From positions 1 through 24,897 of the forward strand of contig NW_005434455.1 of the NCBI RefSeq assembly GCF_000315625.1: a DNA stretch of 24,897 bases, written 5' to 3'. The DNA comes from Guillardia theta CCMP2712. Taxonomy: Eukaryota > Cryptophyceae > Pyrenomonadales > Geminigeraceae. Positions 9,633 through 24,754 of the stretch are shown one piece after another. Position numbers and translations under genes: made by a program. Positions within the stretch are counted from its first letter, which is position 1. Every line of letters starts with the position of its first letter. The notes below the pieces were generated by a model that ran no database searches, was not told where the DNA came from, and worked only from the letters and a program-made list of their open reading frames with translations.

Positions 9633-10668
9633 ATGGACGGCAAAAAGAGTGTGGTCCCTGACGCTACTCAGATGTCATTTCCAGAACTGATTGAAATTAT
9701 GAAGAAAGATGCTGCGAGACAAGAACCTCTGGTCGCTGTCATAGCGCACATGCTGGAGGAAACTGTGGTCAGGAATGAGCAGCTGCAGAAGAAAAGCTCC
9801 CTTCCTTCTTTCACCGGTCGCAGGCCCCCCCTCACAGCCTCGGCATTTGTGAACAGGTTCATGCTGCAGCCCTCGAATCAAGTCTTGTGCTTACTTGTTG
9901 CTCTCCAGGGTAGCGAAGTACAGCGGAGCAAGTCCCTGCTGCTTCGCCGTTGGCCTCATCTACCTCGAGCGGATGAAGAAGCGCGACCCGGGGGTGTGTC
10001 TGACTACCACCAATTTCCAAAGACTGTTTCTTGTGGCGGTGATGACTGCAGCCAAGTTCCTCGACGACTTCTACTACTCCAATAAGCACTGGGCTGAGGT
10101 GGGCGGCATGACAACTGTCGAGATCAACAAGCTCGAGCTGGAGTTTCTCTTCCGCATGGGCTTCAGCCTTCACATGCAGCGCGAAGAATATGACTGGTAT
10201 GCCGAGGAGCTTCACTCGCGCGCACAGCAAGAGATCCTCACAGCTCAAGTCCAGCTGGCCACCATCCAGCCTGTCATCCAGCAGTACACCGTTCAGCCCC
10301 AGCTGGTGCAGCCGCAGCTCATGCACGTGGTTCAGTTCCAGGCCATGGCAGATCACCGCCTACATGTACAACAAGAGCAGCATGTGGTCGTGGATCAGGC
10401 GGTGAGCGTCCCCGCTAAGCTCGGGCTCCCCTTCAAGACGAGGCCCTCGCCGCGACGGGGCCCGGAGGACGCGTACACAGGCCCTGACTCTTTCCTGTCC
10501 GCTCACACCACTCCCAGCAGCAGCACTGCTTATATACCTCACCTTCCCCCTACGCAGAACGTGGTGCAAGGGCCAGGAGCAGAAGCACAGGCGAAGAGCG
10601 GCATGAGCGGGAAGCAGGAGGGCGACGAAGGGAAGGGACCCAACGGGATGGACTGGGTTTACTGCTGA
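9633..10668 (+). CDS. PHO80/U-type cyclin
   Basis: Exons 9633-9856 and 9909-10668, joined by a 52-nt GT-AG intron, encode 327 aa. PHO80-family cyclins activate PHO85-like cyclin-dependent kinases. The N-terminal helix with LVAVIAHMLEETVVRNEQL and the RVAKYSGASPCCFAVGLIYLER segment open the cyclin fold. The diagnostic KFLDDFYYSNKHWAEVGGM follows at about residues 130-148, then ELEFLFRMGFSLHM, which matches the N-LE-FL-L-F-L end of the family domain. The C-terminal third is Gln/Val-rich (QPVIQQYTVQPQLVQPQ), then Pro/Ser-rich and probably disordered. The ATG at 9633 begins the open frame directly before the conserved helix. It converges on the minus-strand gene ending at 10843, with only 174 nt between stops. 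Confidence 0.85.
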
Positions 10669-10842
10669 CAGGTAGGCAGACGATAGTGTATGATATGAGG
10701 AGTAGAGCTGCAAAACATGTTGGAGTTTTAAGATATTCATTATGATCACTCAAGATTCGATCCTTTTTTGTCTTCTCCCTGGACCGCTTCTCTGCAGAAA
10801 TGAGATATTCTCACGAGAACCAGCGGGTCTGCGAGGTCAGGT

Positions 10843-13800
10843 CTACTCTTTATCCTGCTCCTCAACCTCCATGTCCTTTGCCTCCACCTTCTCTTCCTCT
10901 TTCACTTCCTCCATCTTGTGAGGCAGCGGCTCGAGGCGCGTGCCGTAGAGTTCGAGGCGGAGGCTGACGTGCTCGAACCAAGCCCTGGGGCAGACGCGGA
11001 CGAAACGAGCGACGAGAGGAGGCTGCTGGATGGTCAGCTGCAGATGAAGAGGAGCAGAAGGGAGGAGACTCACGCTCAGCTTGTGACCCACGGGCGTGTG
11101 CGGGTCGGTGTTGCCTCCGAGCAAGCCTTCCCGGCCCTTCCACTCCTCACTCTCCGTCTCTTTCGTCATCAACTGCCCAGACGTTCAGCCTTGAAGAAGG
11201 AAGAAGAGGCAGCGACCTCGTAAGCAGTGACCCACTGCTCGAAGATGCCATCGCGCGTGTGTCCTCTCCCTTGCGTTGCGATGCCTGTGAGCTCGCATTT
11301 GCTTCCGAGATCGACCTGACGCCTACTGTGAGCGGAAGGAGGAGCAGATGGAGCAGGAGGGTTTTACCTCCAGCCACTGGTCTGCCGAGGGTTCGGCAGC
11401 CAGCCAGCAGCCGGTCATGCCATCAACGCGATTGAGTCTGCGACATTCGTGAGAAGAGAAAGTGAAGGAGAGGGAGAAGACAAAGTGAAGGAGAGGGAGA
11501 AGACAAAGTGAAGGAGAGGGAGAAGACAAAGTGAAGGAGAGGGAGAAGACAAAGCGAAGGAGAGGGAGAAGACAAAGCGAAGGAGAGGGAGAAGACAAAG
11601 CGAAGGAGAGGGAGAAGACAAACCTTGCAAGACGAGCGCCACATTGATCGGGAGGCCACCCTTGCGAATCCCAGACTGCAAGTGAAGTGAGGAGGACAAG
11701 GAAGGAAGGGAAAGAAGAAGAAGAAGAAGAAGAAGAAGAAGAAGAAGAAGAAGAAGAAGAAGAAGATGATGATGATGATGACGATGAGGAGGAGGAGGAA
11801 AGAGGAGGAAGGAGCGAGGAGGAAGGAGGAAGGAAGGAAGTGGAGCAGGAGTGAGGAAGTTTCTACCGGAGCTGGCAGTGATTTGCTGGTCCTTGATTTC
11901 TCCGCTCTACTCAAGGAGCTCAGGAGGATCATTGGAGGGCATGAGTGGGGATGTGGAATCACCTGCATGCCAAGAGCGTCGCCAAGGAGCGTCAGGTCTT
12001 CTATGGCTGGCTCTGCCTCGCACAAGACCTGCATGCTATCACCACCTCTCCTCTCCTCTCCTCTCCTCTCCTCTCATCGCCTCTCCTCTCCTCTCCTCTC
12101 CTCTCCTCTCCTCTCCTCTCCTCTCCTCTCCTCTCCTCTCCTCTCCTCTCCTCTCCTCTCATCGCCTCGCCTCTCCTCTTCTGCTCTGCTCTCTTCTCTT
12201 CCCCTCTCCTCCTTTCGTCGCCTTGCCTCGTCTTCTTGCTTATACCCCCCTCCTCCGTCCCTCCGTCCTTCTCTGCTCATACCCCGGGGTTCTCCCAGCT
12301 GCTTCCGCGCTTCCTCGGGGTTCCAGCTGACGAGTCTGCGTCTGTATCCTCCTGCTCGCTCCCTCACTGATCGTTGCCACGCCCAGCAGCACCTCACCTG
12401 GAGGTTCCAGAAGGGCATACCTTCCACCGGAAGCTCCTTGAGCACTTGCCCGTACACACTTGCCCTGCATGAATGTCAGTCTGTTGAATGTCTATCTCCC
12501 CGCTCCTCGTCCTCGTCCTCCTTACCAATAGGCCGAGTGCTTTGCAACAGCACTCCACTCTTTCTTGAACCTATTGTGTCGTCAGTGCTTGCCATCGACA
12601 TACTGAAAGAGCAAGATCGTGATAGTTTGAGGGAATGAGGAGGAGGAGGAGCAGTAGGAGATGAGCGAGAAAGATGAGATTGGGGGTTGGGGATGAAAAC
12701 AACTCACTCGGGTCCTTCGCCTTTGAAGTTGTGTTGCATCAGGCCCGTCACCGCACACCTTGAGAACTTCAGCTGGAGTTGGCTTGTCAGGCAGTCACCA
12801 GCTGGTATGGTAGTGGCGGTAGAAGTGAGCATCGGTATCTGTCCACCTTCCCCTCGCTCCCATCGTCTGCTCCAGCTCGAGGAGGAACCTGCCAGGCACT
12901 GTTAGGTGGGAGGCAGCTGGAGTTGAATTGCACCTTCTTCCGCGGATCATCTCGACATCTCGATCGCCTGTAGTTTGAGGAGCTTCAGTTGCTGAGAGGT
13001 GAGGGGAGGCAGTCACCTGCTCCAAGGATTGCCAGGCAGTCGATGAACTCGCCGACCAGCTATCAGATGGTTAAGAGACAGAGAAAGTCGAAGATAAGGA
13101 GAGGTGGGAGGAGAGAGGAGGAATAGGAGGTTGAGGAGTCAGAGGAGTCAGAAGTAGACGAGGAGGGATAGTGGAGGACGAGGAGAGAAGGGGGAGGGGG
13201 AGGGGATGGCGTGATTCGTCTACCTCAGGATCGTTGAGCTCCACAGCAGTCGACATGTTGTCATGCAGGAACGTGAACTCTGTCGACACTTCAGCCATGA
13301 AGCAACACGCGACGAGTAAGACCCGCTCGGAAAAGATGCTGAGGAAGCGACAGTTGACCGTATCTGTGCGGGAGAAAGTCATGGGGGAAGAGACGAGGCC
13401 AAGGGACCAACAAGAGGAGAAGAACAGGGACTCACTTGCTCAAGGTGAGGAGGAGATGAGTGATGAGGTAGCACTGCTGCTTGAACAGATCTGCAGCAAA
13501 GTCATGCGGAGGAGGAGGAGGAGGAGGAGGAGGAGGAGGAGGAGGAGGAGGAGGAGGAGGAGGAGGAGGAGGAGGAGGAGGGTTCCAAGCTGGTTCTTGG
13601 GGAGATAAGGATAGATCTACAGGTTCAGGCCCTCAGATCAGCAGGAGAAGCAGATCATCATGTGATGGTACCTGTGGATAGATTGATAGGACATGGTGCA
13701 TGCGAACTGGGCCAGCATTGTCCGGAGAGCCGCTGCTGCAACCAGACGCGTGACTGGTTCTGCGCTTAGCAGGAAGCAGAAATTACATGTTGGTGTTGTC

Positions 13801-16519
13801 GAGCTCGATGCCCAGCTCCTGCAGGAGGTAGCACCAAACCTGGAATCGTCTCACCCCCTGCCTCCCAATCCTCCTCCTCCTCTGACCAGCGCGTCCGTCA
13901 CATCCTCGTACTGCGGCCTCGCCCTGCAGGTGCCGTGAGGTTTGCCTTGGCTGGCATCCTCCTACCTGAGGAACCATCCGCAGTAGCGACAGCGAGTGGC
14001 AGCATCGTCGTTGGCGCTGCAGAAGAAATCAGACAGTTATGGAAAGATGGCAAGGAGGGATGGGGTAGGCGGTAGGAATGCGATAGGAGGAATAGCTGAG
14101 AGGTGAGGAGGGGAAGAGAGTGGAGGGGACGGGAGGAGAGGAGCGGAGAGGAGCGGAGAGGATAGTTGATGATGAAGAGCTGAAGCGTTTTGACTGCCTC
14201 ATGGCAGGTGATGCAACCTCGTGCAGTTGTTGCAGTTGGTCCTCTTAGTGAGCGGCAGCCTGATGGCGCACATTCATCAACGCCTCACCTGCCCACCTCC
14301 TTCCTTGTCTTTCCATGCTGTAACCCTCCCTCTCCTCGTCCCTCACCTCTCCTGACGAGGGTCGAAGCCAAGAAGCTCCACCTGACATGTTTCCTTCAGG
14401 ACTGCGCAACATCCACCTCCTGTACTCACAGTGTCGCACTGCTCCGACAGCGCAGTCTTCACGCCATCCCACACGCTAAAGGAAGATCAAAAGTCAGTTT
14501 CTGCCCTTCTTGCCCCCTTCGCTCACCTCTTGAGTCCTTCCTTGGCATCAATATCAACGCCCATCCACTTAAGGGCGAGCAGTCCTTCCGCAAGGCCCAG
14601 CACGTCGCCTGCTGCGATCTTCACTCAAAGAGCAGAAACTCGCCCTCTCCTACCACTGTTGGACTCTGGATCCAACGCAGCCGCACCACAGGAGGCCCAG
14701 CTCTGGTACCTGACCCGCAATCAACGATGCCCATGGAGTCGTCGGTGTACCTGGCCTCGTACTGAGCTGCGATCTGCCAGAAGCGCTTGTCTGCCTCCTT
14801 CTTGATCTGCCCAGCAGGTGTAACCCCAGACTTGCTGACCTTCTCCTCCCTCCTTACCGGGCCCTGACTGCGCAGCGCCACACCAGCCAGAAGCAGCATG
14901 GTGTCACCGGCATACCTGGGCCCATCCCGTCACCAACAGTCGGTGCATTTTCATCATAAATTTTTCATCTTCATCATCATCATCGTCGTCGTCATCATCA
15001 AGGGAGGAGGAGATTCTCCGCTTCCCTCGCTGGCCCTCAAGTCAACTCACGTGTCCCATTTGCTGTGATAATTCTTCACGCCACGATGGAGGAAGCCGAT
15101 GCCGCGCAGAGCTGATGCGACCCGAATCTAACCCAAGGAAGCAAAGTGAGAGGAGGAGGCACCAAGGAGCAGCAGCACCGGCACGAGGTCTCCGCTACCC
15201 TTGATGAACGCCTGTGCCTCTCGGCGAGTGGAGGGATCAGGGCCCTTACCATGGCACAGGCACCTTCAAGGGCGTCAACGTCAGAGACCGCACATGATGG
15301 GAGACCTTCTAGTGTGGCAGGCAAGCACAGGAAATTCGAATTCGACGTCCTTCTCGTCATCGTCGGCAAGAGCGAGAATGGTCTCAACCTGTTCACATGC
15401 TATCAGCAACGGGCTTCAGAGCTTGGCGGGATCTACCTCGTCGACCTGTACAGTCACCTTGCGGCCGTTGATGGAAGTTCGCCTCCTCTTGCTTGCTTCA
15501 GACGTCGAAGCATGCGAGACTCTCGTAGGTGTTGCGACAGAGAGCACAGACAACTTCTCGAGCGACGTAGGAGACGTGAGGAGGGGCAAACCGTCCTGCT
15601 GAGTGAAAGCAGCCAGCTTCTTCTCGACGAGCTCAGCCATGTTGCCATCTATCTTGAGCTTGTCCAGGATCTCCATCTTGAAGGATTCCTCAGACAGCTT
15701 GTCTTGCTGGTCGTAGTATGGCTTCTTGTCAGCCTCAGGAAGCTGCTCCCACAGCTCCTTTGCCTTGGCAAGGGCTGCGTCCTTGGAAAGCGCCTCCCCT
15801 TCCGTCCTCACCTTCTCACTGTTTCTCTGATACCAGAGGAGGTACGCTGGAATAAGCTTGCTCTTCTTCGCAACTTCAGGCTCATCTGCAGCTTTTTCGT
15901 CATCTTCCTCTCCATTCATTTCGCTGAGGGAGCGTTTCTTGGTATCATCCGTGACATTCAAATCCGAATCCATCTCCCGCTCAAGGTCCTCCGCAGAGAT
16001 AAGGTCGAAAATCAAGGGAAAGCTGACGCATTCTTCGCTCATTTGCTTGAAATAATCCAGAGTCTGATCCATGTCAACAACTTTGATTCTAGTCCAGATA
16101 TCCATCTCAACAGCCTCTTTCTCCTTTGAGTCTAGCGTTTGTGCAAACAGCTTGACCGAACTGCAGGAAGCGATCTCAGAAATACCACTCAGGTACTCAT
16201 CGTCAGACCTGTATGTCTCTCCTTGACACTTCACAGATCCATCTTCCAGCAGCTCGCCGACAACGCCGCTGTTGCCGTTTTCTTCAACCGTCCCATCTTG
16301 ACTGATGTACATGGGAGTCTGCAGAGTCCGAAACGTTCGAGTAAGAAATATAGCAAGACAGACGGCACAGAGACATAGCAGACAACACAAATCGTCATGT
16401 GGCAAACGAGTAGGACACACCAGAGTCAGTTTGCAGCCGGCTTTCAAAAAACCATCCGAGATCATTGCTCGGATCTTCACCGCATCCTCGTCCAGGGCTA
16501 TTTCACCTTCACTCGACAT
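10843..16519 (-). CDS. Multidomain protein: RAMA-like, HMG box, CxxC motif, F5/8C domain
   Basis: Exons (minus): 16519-16421, 16318-15437, 15388-15306, 15263-15250, 15219-15179, 15127-15051, 14915-14858, 14806-14751, 14709-14654, 14611-14527, 14475-14430, 14381-14347, 14241-14218, 14016-13966, 13923-13887, 13839-13787, 13764-13672, 13490-13436, 13363-13323, 13279-13224, 13059-13017, 12991-12934, 12888-12799, 12758-12708, 12570-12526, 12464-12398, 12028-11963, 11675-11620, 11437-11368, 11315-11217, 11172-11074, 11025-10843; about 955 aa. The N-terminus, with GELLEDGSVKCQGETYRSDDE, resembles a RAMA domain. An HMG-like box follows (IPAYLLWYQRNSEKV ... KELWEQLPEADKKPYY). Next comes a long helical part with YAGDTMLLLAGVALRS, a possible zinc site CNNC...CRYC near residue 513, and FYRHYHTSWCAVTGLM, reminiscent of alpha/alpha-toroid repeats. 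The C-terminus is an F5/8C discoidin domain (DQWLEVDLG, TGIATQGRG, QWVTAYE, ARFVRVCPRAWFEHVSLRLE). Function is unknown. Phases agree everywhere except exon 17 to 18 (13672/13490). The HMG part could be a separate gene, since its unspliced frame stops at 15416. Confidence 0.6.
11460..11622. repeat. 23-bp minisatellite, 7 units, at an exon donor
   Basis: Seven tandem units of gaagacaaagygaaggaga plus ggga. The first four carry aagtgaagg and the last three aagcgaagg. The array lies inside an intron of the large minus-strand gene and abuts the 5' splice site after exon 28. Each unit supplies a gtcttc on the coding strand that could act as a donor. Confidence 0.9.
11711..11782. repeat. (GAA)n followed by (GAT)n microsatellite
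   Basis: About 17 AAG units, then about 5 GAT units, inside an intron of the large minus-strand gene. On the coding strand this gives a long CTT polypyrimidine run upstream of the acceptor at 11676. Confidence 0.95.
12046..12172. repeat. (CTCTC)n pentanucleotide repeat
   Basis: About 23 CTCTC/TCCTC units with one interruption (atcgc). It lies in the proposed 369-nt intron 12397-12029 of the minus-strand gene. A minus frame reads through it as RRGEE repeats, which I consider non-coding. Confidence 0.9.
13508..13581. repeat. (AGG)n trinucleotide repeat
   Basis: About 24 AGG units inside the intron 13671-13491 of the minus-strand gene, reading as a CCT polypyrimidine tract upstream of the acceptor. 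The frame mismatch between the flanking exons falls across this intron. Confidence 0.95.
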
Positions 16520-17304
16520 CGTTTGTATCTGATTCTTCTACAGCACTTTGATCAATTGCTCTGAACTTTCATTCCCCTGTCCAACAGGATAAGAGAGCTC
16601 CTGTGAAATCCTCTCAGTTGTTGATTCGAACAGAACTTGCAACAGTTCCATGAGCATCACCATCAAGAAAACTCGCACACCAATCCATGTGAATCATAAG
16701 GAGGAGCTCAAACAATCACACCATACACAGACAATTTTCCAGCCTTTTCTTATTGTTCTTTGAGCAAATCCGAATTTCAAATTGCCCATTCAAACGTCTT
16801 TGTGATTGTCTGTGCGCTCGTGGAGGGAATCAGTCTGATGATATTCTACTTCACGTCTCCCTCAATTTCCTTCTGACTTCTTCTCCGTCCCCCCCTCCTC
16901 TAATGCCCGCTCACTTTGACTTTTCTTTCACGGTTCTTTACCCTCTTCTCTTCCTCGTCTCGGCTTTCTAACGTCTGTTACACTCTTTCTCCTCGATCCA
17001 CACTGCTTCCTGTGATGCAATCCTCCTCTTCATCCTCTCCATGCCTGTCCTCCCTCTCCCTCTCCCTCCCACTCTCCGCGTCTCCCTTCCCGCTCTTGCT
17101 TGCCCCTCGACCCTGCCTCATGCTTCGCATCCTCGTCCACTCACGTTTGTAGTCAACATCGACAAGCACAGTCAATACAATCTACCATCACATTCATACA
17201 TACCCTATTTTATATAATACTCCACTTAAAGAATAAGTTCTGTGCACCTACCTGGATGCACTTCAGGTCCCATAGTCAAGCTCCCCCACTCGCCTCAGAG
17301 TAAA
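16520..17304. other. 5' flank of the large minus gene, no gene recognised
   Basis: Ordinary composition to about 16840, then pyrimidine-rich on the plus strand to about 17130. It presumably includes the promoter of the minus-strand gene. Short ORFs here look random. Confidence 0.45.
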
Positions 17305-18360
17305 ACTGATCCGGGCCGGATCGGACGGCGCGGCGGCGCCGCGGCCGCGGCCGCGGCGGCTAAGCCTTCAGCGGCAGTCACTGCGCAGTGGCCTCAGTGC
17401 CAGTGACGGCGCGGCGCGTCCGGCGCCGGCGGCAAGCATGTTGGCATCGCCACTGAGACTCCGTCACGGTTCGGTTGACACAGTATGGCCGACCGTTGAT
17501 GGCCCTGCCTTGCCGCCCAGCGGCTGACTCGCCGCCGTCAGCCTGGCGGCGGCACGGCGCGGCCCACCGCCCGGCGCTTGGAGGATTTCCGCCGTGACAG
17601 GCTGAACTTGTCGGAAGGCTGAGGCCGAAACGGGGCGGCGCCGCCGGCGGCGGCCCGGCGGTGCCACCTCCCGAGTCCGAGCCTGATCGAGTCATGGCCC
17701 TAATCGGTATCGGCGGCTCAGTGAGGGGCCGGGCCCGGGCCGGGTGCCCGCGGCCCGCGCGGCCGCGGCCGCTGGCACGCGGGCCGCTCCCGAGCCTTCG
17801 GGGGATCGGACCGTGCCACTGGTGCCGGGCAGCCGCCGCCGCCGCTGTGACTCGGCGGTGGCACAGCGCCGGGCCCCCGTCACCCGGTGGCCAGTGTCAC
17901 CGCCGCGCCGGCCCGCCGCCCGGCCTGATGATCATCCGCCGGCCGCCCGGGCCGCCGGGCGGCCGCGCCGCGCGGCCGGCCCGGCGCTCCGACTCTCCGG
18001 CGTGCCAGTGCGGCAGTGTGAGCGTCACTATCACTGAGTCACCGGGTCGCCGTCGCTAAGCCTGCGGCTGCGGGCGGCCGCGGGCCGGCGCCGGGCGGGC
18101 CCGGCCGTCCGCCGAGTCGCCGGCGCCGGGGCCGCCGGCCCGCCGCGGGGGCCGGGGTCGCCGCCGCCAGGGCCCGGCGGAGGCTCACCGTCTGCAGCGG
18201 CTGCCAGACTCTCCCGAGTCCCGGAGTCCTGAAGGCTCGGCCGCCGCCGCCGGCCCGGCGCCGGCCGCCCGCCGGTCCGATCGGACTCCGAGTCACTACT
18301 CGGACCGGGCCCGACGTCCGGGACCGCCGGTTCCGAAGTTCAACGGTTCAATTCAACGGT
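17305..18360. other. Extremely GC-rich, CpG-dense island
   Basis: The sequence changes abruptly after cagagtaaaactgatccg to 80-93 percent GC in the 60-nt lines I counted. It is full of GGCCGCGG, CCGGCGCC and CGGCGG words, then returns to normal after gttcaacggttcaattcaac. GATCGGAC occurs near both ends (about 17320 and 18395). ORFs on both strands have Pro/Arg/Ala composition with no domain and reflect the base content. No rRNA or tRNA signature was recognised. Confidence 0.85.
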
Positions 18361-18419
18361 TGGGCTCAGGGGCTGCAGTTGACTAAAGTTCCGATCGGAC
18401 GAAAAAAAAAAGGTACAAG

Positions 18420-19760
18420 TTGTGCTCATCTGACTTCGGGATATCCGAGTAGGGGTGGTGGTGAATAGGAGGGATGGAGAAGCAGAGTGGGTGGGTGTGA
18501 GGTAGGGTGCTTCAACAATATTATTGAAAATGACGAAAAGATTGATTTTCGATTTTTGCTGACGGTTTTTCTTTGTTCTTGAAATGTTTCCACTAAAATT
18601 GAAAACTCGAACCTTCAAATTGAAAGCATGACTTCTTCCCGGGCGCTTCAGGACAGTGAACATCGTGGTAGCGGGTATTCCATGACCGGTACTTCGATAC
18701 TAGAAAGAACCGGTGTGAATGATGTTTGAAACACAAAAAATGAACTGAATGGGTGGTGAATGCTTTCCAGGGGGGTGGGGGGTGGGGGTAGCAGAACAAA
18801 GATCAAAGAGGGTCGAGGGTTGGGGTATGATGATCAAATCATCCAGGTATTTCCGTTCGTTGGGGGGTGGGGGTGGTCCGGAAGACAACTCCCTGACTTG
18901 TAGTCACTTGTGCTTAACGACCTGGATGGGGGTAGGGGTGATGGTCAACAGGGTTGGATATTCGCTTCTGGTCCGGGGGTCCATATCTCTGCTATGTCAC
19001 TGGTCATCCCATTGACCTTGTGGGGTCAATGGTGAGGGAAGGGTTGACATGGTCTAATGGCAACTTAGAAGGGGGTGGGGTAGTCATGTCAAAGAGTGGT
19101 CGTTGCTCTCCAACAGGACGGGTACATTCCAGTGGTTCACAAGGTCTCGGAATGGGTGGGGTCAATGACTGCATTTTATCACCGGGTTATACACCTATTG
19201 GAAGGACCCGGGTACTCTCACTGCCCTACCCACCATCGATTACAGTCAACTTTAAAATGTACGAACAGTGGAAGGGTGGGTGGTGCTCTAAAATATGTCA
19301 TTGGTGAAATGCATTGTAAAGTGACCAGTCGAGGGGTGGGGGTAGGGGACGAGTACCCATTACACCGATAGAGGTAGAAGTTGGATGGGTGGGTAGTCCG
19401 GTAGGATATGAAATGGGGGATCCAGTTGGGGAAACTTTGGGTTGAAAGGAGCCTCAACATAGGGTGGGGAGGAACAAGGGTGGGTATGGGTATGGGTATG
19501 GGTGGGGTATAGAAGTTGAATTTTATAAACTCAGCCCCTGTAGTAGCAGGATCAGGGGGTGGGGGTGGGGTTGGGGAATGAGGGGTGGGGAATCCGATGG
19601 GACTTTAGACAATCTCTACAGTAGCAACCCCATGGGGTAGGGGTGAATCTGGTAAGGCTGGTAGGGGTGATCAAGAGATATTTTCATGGGGGTAGGGGTA
19701 CAGTCACGTCTAGAGAGGGGTGGGTTTTAGGATAGGTCGTGGGTAGGGGTAAGGGGTTGG
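18420..19760. repeat. G-rich tract with dispersed GGGGTAGGGG motifs
   Basis: Plus-strand runs such as gggggtgggg, ggggtagggg and three tandem GGGTAT units (near 19480-19505) are spread over about 1.3 kb between ordinary words. It shares agggtgggtggtg and ttcaaattgaaa with the 7.7-8.9 kb region. No supported coding frame. Confidence 0.65.
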
Positions 19761-20415
19761 GTACTTCAACAAGAGCGATGTGCATTTCGATGGCGAGGGC
19801 AGAGGAACGGGAGAAGCGAGCGGCAAAGAGAGGAGGGATGGCAAACAAGCGATTGAAACAAGTTTAAAATCTTGATTGGCAGGAAGGACGTCGAACTCTT
19901 GGACAAAAATAATATTGAAGAGAGTCATGCGGAAGGAAGCTTCGAATTGCGAGCTGGGTTTGGCTCCGGGAGCCGAGGGTAGAAGGAGAGTTGGTCTTGA
20001 GGACGAGGGTGCATGCTTGTGAACGATGGAGATCTCATGAGTAGAATCCATCAGGTTCCAGTTATGTAGCATGAGGACGGGAGATCTAATGCAGTGCCCA
20101 GCACTCTGTGAAAGTGTACTGGAAAGCTTCGAGGTATATAGAAGAGATGTTGTTGTCTAGGACTGTCAGATGTTAGCAGGTTGATGGATGGGATGTTGAT
20201 AGATATGCATGTCCATGTTCGAGCTTTTGGTAGGTACCAAAAGTATTGGACTTTTGCAAGTTGAGTCAAGCAGCAGAAATTTCCCGTATCGTGGCATTCA
20301 AAAAGTTCAGAAATCGATAGCATTGTCACATGCTGAATGGCAGGATAGGGATAGTGATCTCACTGATGTCTTTCTCTTGGTGCTGCAGAAATACCGGTCA
20401 TGAGTGACAAGTAAT
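19761..20415. other. Intergenic 5' of the PTEN-family gene
   Basis: GA-rich at first (19780-19850), then ordinary sequence. The region before 20416 should hold the promoter of the phosphatase gene. I see no supported exon. Confidence 0.4.
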
Positions 20416-24714
<4,299 letters not shown>

Positions 24715-24754
24715 CGGGCCGAAGAAACAGAGGAGAGATGAGAGAAGAGCCTGG

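Noticed and set aside
12074-12457. Continuous minus ORF running from the exon at 12464 into RRGEE repeats
   Set aside because: The exon has a good donor (gtgagg) after 12398. The rest is translated intron and pentanucleotide repeat, although an intermediate exon starting near 12327 cannot be fully excluded.
15146-16129. 327-aa plus-strand ORF
   Set aside because: It is antisense to the HMG-box coding exon and later exons. The minus frame carries the recognisable domains and splice sites.
17378-18296. Pro/Arg/Ala-rich ORFs in the GC island
   Set aside because: Long ORFs are expected on both strands at over 80 percent GC, and no motif or codon pattern supports them.
17305-18360. Ribosomal RNA gene
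   Set aside because: No conserved rRNA stretches recognised; GC content is too extreme and words are repetitive.
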